Under the pieces are notes generated by a model that saw nothing but the letters and a program-made list of their open reading frames with translations, had not been told where the DNA came from and searched no databases. Shown here one piece after another: positions 1-5,712 of a stretch of 11,705 nucleotides of DNA; position 1 is the first letter of the stretch, and every line of letters begins with the position of its first letter. The translations under genes were made by a program, and so were the position numbers. Source of the stretch: JAZSQT01 sp045538075 (lineage in GTDB: Bacteria > Chrysiogenota > Deferribacteres > Deferribacterales > Mucispirillaceae); the NCBI GenBank assembly GCA_045538075.1, contig JAZSQT010000104.1:1-11705 (forward strand), read 5' to 3'.

Positions 1-84
1 ATATTATTGATAAAATTTAAAGATATTTCTTAATTTCAAGTTTTAGATTATGAATACAAAAAAAATTATGATGAAATTGTTTAT

Positions 85-182
85 ATAGTTTATGGATTGC
101 CACGACGATTAAAATCGTCTCGCAATGACTTTTAGACAGTCATTACGAGGAGCAAAGCGACGAAGTAATCCACAAAAACTAT
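85..182. repeat. Imperfect palindromic intergenic repeat (about 98 bp)
   Basis: The two halves are imperfect inverted copies. The left half begins atagttt-a-tggatt (85-98) and runs to cgcaatgac (121-129). The right half runs from gtcattacgag (139-149) to aatccacaaaaactat (167-182). The left half also holds a perfect small hairpin, gacgatt/aatcgtc (104-110 and 113-119). The element is visibly richer in G+C than its surroundings and lies about 55 bases past the stop of the last gene of the phosphonate array. Similar sequences (cgacgaag-aatcca type) are dispersed repeats in several bacteria as I recall them. It could act as a transcript-end hairpin or be a small non-autonomous mobile repeat. No T-run follows closely enough for a classical terminator. 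Bases 1-84 show nothing else I can support. Confidence 0.75.
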
Positions 183-236
183 TGATGAAAATTTTACGAC
201 AACATTTTTTTATTTTATAATAGCGTTAATTTAAAA

Positions 237-911
237 CTATTTCTTAAATATTTCTTTCCTATTGCTTATTAATACTCTTATTAAATATATCAAATTATTA
301 CACGTCCAATAAACAAGTAATGCTGAACTTTTGTTATATAAATATACTAAAAATAGCAATGCAAGAATAATTAACAAGCTATTATCTTTTGATAATAATG
401 GTTTACTTGGATACGTATATTTTATTGATACAATATTTATAAAAGTCATTAAAAAAGGAAGCAAGTTAACGCCGTATAATATGCCATCTTGCTTACTTAA
501 ATCATTAATCATCAAAAAACTTTTATTTGTAAATACTTGATTTTCGTTTAAAGTTATAACTGCAGCTACGAAAAAAGGTATCATTACAAGCAACGATAAA
601 TTTGCTCTAAAAGATAGAAATATATTATAGTTGTGTTTTTTGTATATTGCTTCTATTTTGCGAAATGCCTCTTCGCCTTTATACTCTTTTTTTACTTCTC
701 TAACTTCTTCTTTTATTATTTTTTGCTTATCTCTTTCTTTTACTTCAATTTTTTTTGCTAAAATTGATATTGGAATAAATATAGCATTAATAACTATAGA
801 TAAAATTATTAACGCTATACCAGAGCTTGTAAATGATAAAGAATTATTTAAAACAAAATAAAATAAAAATACAAAAGGATATAAAAAAATATTATACAGA
901 ATATCCTGCAT
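237..911 (-). CDS. Short YidC/Oxa1-like membrane protein
   Basis: The 224-residue protein has the YidC/Oxa1/Alb3 layout. A first core membrane segment is at about 31-52. A charged cytoplasmic helical hairpin follows (about 53-98, rich in K and E, ending in the IEAIYKKHNYN-type turn). Further membrane segments lie at about 104-122, 145-165 and 178-198, and the protein ends with a YidC-like LLVYWTCNNLIYLIRVLI stretch at about 198-215. YidC family members insert proteins into the inner membrane. In bacterial YidC the first core helix carries a conserved Arg in the hydrophilic groove; by my alignment that position is Asn42 here. The large periplasmic domain of Gram-negative YidC is absent. It is translationally coupled to the upstream gene (TAATG overlap) with an AAGGA site about 8 bases before ATG. 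As last gene of a glycan-modification array it is probably a dedicated paralogue rather than the housekeeping insertase. Family assignment is fairly sure, role is not. Confidence 0.8.
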   Translation of the reverse strand: MQDILYNIFLYPFVFLFYFVLNNSLSFTSSGIALIILSIVINAIFIPISILAKKIEVKERDKQKIIKEEVREVKKEYKGEEAFRKIEAIYKKHNYNIFLSFRANLSLLVMIPFFVAAVITLNENQVFTNKSFLMINDLSKQDGILYGVNLLPFLMTFINIVSIKYTYPSKPLLSKDNSLLIILALLFLVYLYNKSSALLVYWTCNNLIYLIRVLISNRKEIFKK

Positions 912-1123
912 TATTTTTCTTCCTTGTTTTTATCATCTTCTTTTTTGCAAGTAAATATTCTTTTTATTTTATAAAAAATCTTTTTAAAATAGAAGGCAAT
1001 CCCTGCAAATATTGCTACGAGAAACGCTATTAATCCTCCTCCAGAATTTGGGTCAAGATACGCATTAGCATTACCTACTAAGACAAACATAAAAATAAAA
1101 CTAAAATAAATTATCCCTTTCAT
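911..1123 (-). CDS. Small exported membrane protein with YLDP motif
   Basis: This 70-residue protein has a signal-peptide-like N-terminus (hydrophobic 4-18, then A19-N20-A21 as a plausible signal peptidase site). The mature end would begin YLDPNSGGG, followed by one membrane segment (about 31-47) and a strongly basic, then mixed-charge tail (KKIFYKIKRIF, ending KEDDKNKEEK). From memory, small proteins with a signal peptide, Y-L-D-P-G-T/S-G-S and a single membrane helix recur beside sulfatase-type transferase genes in many bacteria; I know of no assigned function. The start is well supported: AGGAG lies a few bases before ATG, and the stop of the upstream gene overlaps it (TAATG). It is also coupled by TAATG to the YidC-like gene downstream. 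It may be an accessory subunit of the envelope transferase or a client of the YidC-like protein; both ideas are inference. Confidence 0.8.
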   Translation of the reverse strand: MKGIIYFSFIFMFVLVGNANAYLDPNSGGGLIAFLVAIFAGIAFYFKKIFYKIKRIFTCKKEDDKNKEEK

Positions 1124-2247
1124 TATTTTCTCCTAACTTTTGATACAATATATTCTGGACAAGTTGTATCAACCTTTCCAAAATTATATATATACTCTTC
1201 TCTTAATTTTACAATATGTTCTTTATATTTTCCATAATTGTTAAAAAATTCATCTATTACACTACTAATTTTACTTAATTCATCAATATTTAGGCTAATT
1301 CCACAACCATCTCGCAAAACAATTTCCATTGGCTGATTTTCATACTTTTGCCAATTTTCGTTATGAACTTTTTTCGGTGTATTTATAAATAAAACTGGTC
1401 TTATACTTGCAAAAGAGTATTCAAAAGCAATTCCAGACCAATCTGTAATAAGCAAATCGGCACTTAACAAAGATTGATTTGAAATCATCTGCCTATCAAA
1501 TATTATCTTCTTATCTTTATACTTTTTTTCTAATTCTTTAAACTTATCGTTATATCTTTTTAAATATTCTGGGTGAGGACGTATAGTTATATTATATTTA
1601 TTATCATCTATATTTGAAAGTAAATCATCAATACATAAATCTAAAATATTATCTTTATGCCAAGAAGGAGCAATTAAAACATTCTTTTTATCTCTTTCTA
1701 TATTGTATTTTTCATATTCTATAGATAATTTTTCTAATAATGGGTAGCCGTAATTTAATATATTTTTTTCTTTTAAATTATAAATATTTTCTCTTTCTCT
1801 AATTTCTCTATTATGGTGGGAGCCTACTGTAAAAATAGTATCAAAGTTATCAAAAGCTCCTTCCATATACATCATATTTGTGCTAACTACGGCATGGAAA
1901 ACGTATATATATTCAATATCTTTATTTGCTATAGATTTAACGTAATTATGATTGCCTAATTCTGTCATAGTTGTAACAAAAACTTTACAATCAAGATACT
2001 GCAAAAATGTTTCTAAAAGACTATTTATATAAAAAACTTTTATTCTTGGATTATTTTTACTAAATATACTATCATTATAATCTGAAGTAACATAATAAAT
2101 ATCATCATTACTAATATATAATACGTCATCAATTAGTTTTTCAAAATATTTATAGTAAATGCTACTTTCTGAATAAAATACTACGCCTTTATTTTTTATA
2201 CTTGAAAACTTAATATAATCTTTTATTTCTTTAAATATTTTTATCAT
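1123..2247 (-). CDS. CDP-alcohol phosphotransferase, TagB/TagF (CDP-glycerol glycerophosphotransferase) family
   Basis: The 374-residue protein matches the C-terminal catalytic part of TagB/TagF enzymes, which transfer an alcohol phosphate from a CDP-alcohol to a glycan or polyol acceptor at the cytoplasmic membrane face. Visible landmarks are FHA (His118) in the first half, APSWH (193-197), RPHP (223-226) and the family signature SADLLITDWSGIAFEYSFA with RPVLF (262-286). His118 and the RPHP His would be the two catalytic histidines. No membrane segment is obvious. It overlaps the dehydrogenase gene by four bases (ATGA), so translation is coupled. No CDP-glycerol synthase is present; the only cytidylyltransferase is the domain fused to PEP mutase. 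The donor may therefore be CMP-activated hydroxyethylphosphonate rather than CDP-glycerol, an inference from context. The family call is strong. Confidence 0.85.
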   Translation of the reverse strand: MIKIFKEIKDYIKFSSIKNKGVVFYSESSIYYKYFEKLIDDVLYISNDDIYYVTSDYNDSIFSKNNPRIKVFYINSLLETFLQYLDCKVFVTTMTELGNHNYVKSIANKDIEYIYVFHAVVSTNMMYMEGAFDNFDTIFTVGSHHNREIRERENIYNLKEKNILNYGYPLLEKLSIEYEKYNIERDKKNVLIAPSWHKDNILDLCIDDLLSNIDDNKYNITIRPHPEYLKRYNDKFKELEKKYKDKKIIFDRQMISNQSLLSADLLITDWSGIAFEYSFASIRPVLFINTPKKVHNENWQKYENQPMEIVLRDGCGISLNIDELSKISSVIDEFFNNYGKYKEHIVKLREEYIYNFGKVDTTCPEYIVSKVRRK

Positions 2248-3290
2248 ATCACATCTTTTAAAATTTTGATTATATCATTATATGACGGTTGAGCTGGGTT
2301 ATTTTTCAATCGTTCTACATTAACACTACGTGCTATTTCTTCTATATTTGATATTCCTAATTGTGAAAACTTTGTTTTTAACCCTATATTTTCCATAATA
2401 TATATAATTTTATCAGCAATTTCTATAATATTATCTACATTAAAAACTTTTCGCAATATACTTTGTTTATGGGTATTTATAAATACTACATTATATTTTA
2501 ATACACTTGAAATAGTTAATGCTACTGCGTGTCCGTGAGGTATTCCGTATTTGCTTGTTATAGTATATGATAGTGCATGAGATAAAGTAGTTCTTGATAT
2601 AGCAATTGCTTTACCGGCTAAATTTGAAGCAATCATCATTTGCTTACAATTTTCATCATTAGGACTATTTACGTAATCTATAATATTATTAATTATTATA
2701 CTTAACGCTTCTATACTATATTCTTCTGATTGATTGTTTGACTTTTTTGCCCATAAACTTTCTAATGCTTGGCAAAAAGCGTCCATTACTGTAGATGCCT
2801 TTTGATATTTTGAAAGTGATAACAAAAATTTACTACGCAACAAAACAATATCTGGCAAAAGTGTATCTTTATCTAAAGAAATTTTTATATTATTCTCATC
2901 ATAATAAACGGCAAAAGGAGTAGCCTCGCTACCACTACCAGCCGTTGTAGGAATTGCAATTAATTTTACGTCTTTATTATTTTGAGAAAAATCTTTTATA
3001 CACTTGCCAGTATCTATAACACTACCACCACCTATTGATACGATAACATCGTATTTTCCATTATCAAATATATCTAAATGTTTCTTTATTTCATTTATTT
3101 TTGGATTTGGGTTTTCTACAATATGGCGTTCAATATTACTGTTTGGAAACAACGACTGTATCGTATTTTCTCCACCAGATTCAATATAAGACTTGCCACC
3201 TGTTAATAAAAAGATATTTTTAAAACTATATTTTTGAATTTCTCTATTTAAAGTATCAACTTCATAAAACACATTTTGAAAATTATTCAT
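2244..3290 (-). CDS. Iron-type (group III) alcohol dehydrogenase, probable phosphonoacetaldehyde reductase
   Basis: This 348-residue member of the iron-containing alcohol dehydrogenase family has the dinucleotide-binding GGGSVID (87-93) and the IPTTAGSGSEAT loop (113-124). Candidate metal ligands are D170, H238 and H252 (or H254). The usual second ligand in D-x3-H is Gln174 here (DAFCQALES), which I recall as a feature of phosphonoacetaldehyde reductases of the PhpC type. Its place directly after phosphonopyruvate decarboxylase supports NAD(P)H-dependent reduction of phosphonoacetaldehyde to 2-hydroxyethylphosphonate. The absence of an aminoethylphosphonate transaminase from the array fits this. 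It overlaps the decarboxylase gene by eight bases at its start and the phosphotransferase by four at its end. The ribosome-binding site is weak (GGA), consistent with coupling. Family certain, substrate inferred from context. Confidence 0.87.
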   Translation of the reverse strand: MNNFQNVFYEVDTLNREIQKYSFKNIFLLTGGKSYIESGGENTIQSLFPNSNIERHIVENPNPKINEIKKHLDIFDNGKYDVIVSIGGGSVIDTGKCIKDFSQNNKDVKLIAIPTTAGSGSEATPFAVYYDENNIKISLDKDTLLPDIVLLRSKFLLSLSKYQKASTVMDAFCQALESLWAKKSNNQSEEYSIEALSIIINNIIDYVNSPNDENCKQMMIASNLAGKAIAISRTTLSHALSYTITSKYGIPHGHAVALTISSVLKYNVVFINTHKQSILRKVFNVDNIIEIADKIIYIMENIGLKTKFSQLGISNIEEIARSVNVERLKNNPAQPSYNDIIKILKDVI

Positions 3291-4377
3291 TATCTAAAAA
3301 TTCCATAAACATTTTTTTATTTTCTATTGGCGTTTCTTTTGGACGACCTAAATCTTTTCTATTGCCTTTTTTTACTTTTACTTCAATAAAGCAAGATTTA
3401 CCATTAATATTATCTAATGCCGTATCTAATTCATCTATTGTTGAAACTTGATACGATTGTTTATAGCCACAATTTTTTGCAATTTCGCTAAAATTAATTT
3501 TATCACCTATTGTCGGTTGCCCACCAACAGAATCATGGGCAGAATTATTTAATAATATATGAATAATGTTATCTATTCCTAATGAAGCAAGAACAGGCAA
3601 ACTACCCATATGCATAAGACAAGCACCATCACCATCAAGAATATATACACGCCTATCCTTTTTCTCCATAGCAATAGCATACGCAAAACTTGATGCATGC
3701 CCCATTGCTCCAACCATTAAAAAATCTTGTAAAGGCATATTGTTATTCTTGCGATATTCGTATAATTCTCGTGAAATCATACCAGTTGTTGAAACAAAAA
3801 TGTCTTGTTTATCTGATTTTGATGCAATTTTTATTATTGCATCTTCCCTACTTAATACGTTACTACTTTCTTCTTTATTAATACTCGTTACTTCAAATGT
3901 ATCTTTTTTAATAACTAACGCAAAAGGCTTACCCTCTTTTTTTATATATTCATACGCACTATCAATATCTGTAATATCCTCAAATATTTTATATTTAATA
4001 TTAATACAGTCTAATAGAGGCAATGTAAGTAGTCCTTGTTTGTAATGCTGTGGTTCATCTTTAATATTTGGTTCGCCACGATAACCTATTATCATCAAGA
4101 ATGGAATATTATACACATCTTCATCTGTTAAAGATAATATAGGATTAATACAGTTGCCTAAACCAGAATTTTGGATATAAACTACTCCTATCTGTTTAGA
4201 GGCAATATAATGACCTGCCACCATAGCAATAGCATTGCCTTCATTTGCAGTGATTATATGATTATCAAACTTTTGATTAAACAAGTTTATTAAGTTTTTT
4301 AAAAGACTATCTGGAACTCCACATATAAAGTTAGACCCATTACTAACTAATCTATCACAAAATATTTCTGGATTCAC
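3283..4377 (-). CDS. Phosphonopyruvate decarboxylase, thiamine diphosphate-dependent
   Basis: The 364-residue enzyme decarboxylates phosphonopyruvate to phosphonoacetaldehyde, the irreversible step that pulls PEP mutase forward in phosphonate synthesis. It has the two-domain form of the family. The N-terminal pyrimidine-binding half has GVPDSLLK (20-27), the conserved Glu46 in ANEGNA, IQNSGLGN (68-75) and DEPQHYKQG (107-115). The C-terminal half has the ThDP/Mg signature starting GDG (249-251) and ending NN (277-278), followed by SVGGQPT. Length and motifs are those of an intact enzyme. The start is GTG: it shares its first G with the TAG stop of the mutase gene (TAGTG), and an AGGTGG site lies six bases upstream inside the last mutase codons. 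Translation should thus depend on the mutase gene being read through. High confidence. Confidence 0.93.
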   Translation of the reverse strand: MNPEIFCDRLVSNGSNFICGVPDSLLKNLINLFNQKFDNHIITANEGNAIAMVAGHYIASKQIGVVYIQNSGLGNCINPILSLTDEDVYNIPFLMIIGYRGEPNIKDEPQHYKQGLLTLPLLDCINIKYKIFEDITDIDSAYEYIKKEGKPFALVIKKDTFEVTSINKEESSNVLSREDAIIKIASKSDKQDIFVSTTGMISRELYEYRKNNNMPLQDFLMVGAMGHASSFAYAIAMEKKDRRVYILDGDGACLMHMGSLPVLASLGIDNIIHILLNNSAHDSVGGQPTIGDKINFSEIAKNCGYKQSYQVSTIDELDTALDNINGKSCFIEVKVKKGNRKDLGRPKETPIENKKMFMEFLDNE

Positions 4378-5681
4378 TATTTTCCACCTGGAATTAATTC
4401 TATAATTTCTTTAATTGGCATACAAATATTTTCTGACGAACATTCATAAGACCTTTCGTTTTGCAAAATTGTTTCAGCTGCTTTTACCATAGCAGGATAT
4501 GCTGCTCTTAATAAATGGTTTGCATATATCACCATATTAACACCAATTTCAGATAATTCTTTTTCTGTAATATAGTTATACGTGCTTGGAACAACAATTA
4601 AAGGTTTTCTGTTTTCAAAAGTGTTATATATCTTTGCAAATTCCATAATTTCATCAGCTTTTTTAGATTTACTATGTATCATTATCCCATCAGCACCAGC
4701 ATCAATATATGCCTTTGCACGTTTTATTGCGTCTTGCATACCTTTTTCTAAAATAAGGCTTTCAATACGAGCAATTATCATAAAATCATCAGTAATCTGA
4801 GCTTGTTTTCCTTTATTTATTTTATTACAAAAATCTTCTATCGTATCTTGATGTTGCTCTACTTCTGTTCCAAAAAGTGAATTTTTCTTCAATCCAACTT
4901 TATCTTCAATAATAATTGCCGATACACCTAAACTTTCTAAATGACGCACAGTAAATATAAAATGCTCTGCAGGTCCACCACTATCACCATCATAAATAAT
5001 GCTTTTTGTTGATACTGACAAAATATCTTTTACAGTAATCATACGTGTATCAGTTCCAAGATAACCAATATCTGGTTTACCCATAGATGCAGATTGGGTA
5101 AGTGAGCTAATCCATATTCCGTCAAACTCTTCAACTTTATTATCTTTCGTAATTTTTACTTTTTCTGCGATTAAACCAGATAAACCATTGTGAGCTTCTA
5201 TTATTCTCACTATATCTTTACTTACTAAAAGTCTTTTAAGCCTTGAAAGACGAATTTCTGGAGTAGTTCCTATCTCTTTTAATACATTATTTAATGCTGT
5301 AGATGAAATACCTTTCGTATAAGGAACTTCAACTAAGACCCCCCCCCATACCGATAAAATATCTATAACCTTTTGCCTCGTTTGACTTTGAACGCCAGTT
5401 TTCCAGTCATCACCATGAAGAACGTAATCTGGCTTTATTAGTTTTAAATTATCTGTATAATCAAGAGTGTCTTGAGGTATAACTTGGCTAACACCTTTTA
5501 TATTTTCAACTACAACTTTACGTTGCTCATAAGACATGTAAGGCAACCTTTTATAACTTGCAATAGCTTTATCAGTAAGTAGTCCAACAATAACCTCACC
5601 ATATTTTGTAGCTTCATTTATTATATTAAGATGCCCTGGATGCAACAAATCTGCACTCATACCTATATATACTTTTTTCAT
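4377..5681 (-). CDS. Bifunctional cytidylyltransferase-phosphoenolpyruvate mutase fusion
   Basis: The 434-residue protein joins two enzymes. Residues 1 to about 132 are a TagD/ECT-type cytidylyltransferase with the HxGH nucleotide motif (HPGH, 14-17), HGDDW (89-93) and the ISSTAL loop (125-130). Residues from about 145 to 434 are phosphoenolpyruvate mutase of the isocitrate-lyase superfamily, with YDGDSGG (230-236) and the diagnostic EDKxGxKxNS (EDKVGLKKNS, 259-268). The mutase makes the C-P bond (PEP to phosphonopyruvate). The other domain would activate a phosphonate with CTP, most likely the hydroxyethylphosphonate made by the next genes, so one polypeptide holds the first and a late pathway step. 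An AGGGG site precedes the ATG. The gene carries a nine-G run in the cytidylyltransferase domain (plus-strand 5339-5347) that could switch it off by slippage; as read here it is in frame. Domain calls are strong, nucleotidyl acceptor inferred. Confidence 0.92.
   Translation of the reverse strand: MKKVYIGMSADLLHPGHLNIINEATKYGEVIVGLLTDKAIASYKRLPYMSYEQRKVVVENIKGVSQVIPQDTLDYTDNLKLIKPDYVLHGDDWKTGVQSQTRQKVIDILSVWGGVLVEVPYTKGISSTALNNVLKEIGTTPEIRLSRLKRLLVSKDIVRIIEAHNGLSGLIAEKVKITKDNKVEEFDGIWISSLTQSASMGKPDIGYLGTDTRMITVKDILSVSTKSIIYDGDSGGPAEHFIFTVRHLESLGVSAIIIEDKVGLKKNSLFGTEVEQHQDTIEDFCNKINKGKQAQITDDFMIIARIESLILEKGMQDAIKRAKAYIDAGADGIMIHSKSKKADEIMEFAKIYNTFENRKPLIVVPSTYNYITEKELSEIGVNMVIYANHLLRAAYPAMVKAAETILQNERSYECSSENICMPIKEIIELIPGGK
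4384..4389 (-). promoter_or_regulatory. Shine-Dalgarno site supporting the GTG start of the decarboxylase
   Basis: AGGTGG on the minus strand lies six bases before the GTG at 4377 and inside the last codons (PGGK) of the mutase gene. It makes the GTG start credible and couples the two reading frames. Confidence 0.65.
5339..5347 (-). repeat. Homopolymeric G(9) tract inside coding region, candidate phase-variation tract
   Basis: The plus strand shows nine consecutive C, which read as G in the gene: TGG GGG GGG GTC, encoding W112-G113-G114-V115 of the cytidylyltransferase-mutase fusion. No other G or C run of this length was seen in this AT-rich window. With eight G the frame reads TCT TAG, and with ten G it reads GGT CTT AGT TGA. 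Either change stops translation within one to three codons after the tract, leaving about 115-117 residues and removing the whole mutase domain. Slippage at such runs is the standard mechanism of contingency genes; that it happens here is inference. Confidence 0.7.
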
Positions 5682-5712
5682 TAATATCCCCTATAATTGT
5701 CCTCTTTCTATA

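Noticed and set aside
833..1033. Plus-strand hydrophobic 66-codon frame
   Set aside because: It lies over the overlap of the YLDP and YidC-like genes; both have good ribosome-binding sites on the other strand.
3566..4045. Plus-strand open frame of 159 codons opposite the decarboxylase
   Set aside because: It is antisense to a gene with full family motifs, and the encoded protein has no recognisable domain.
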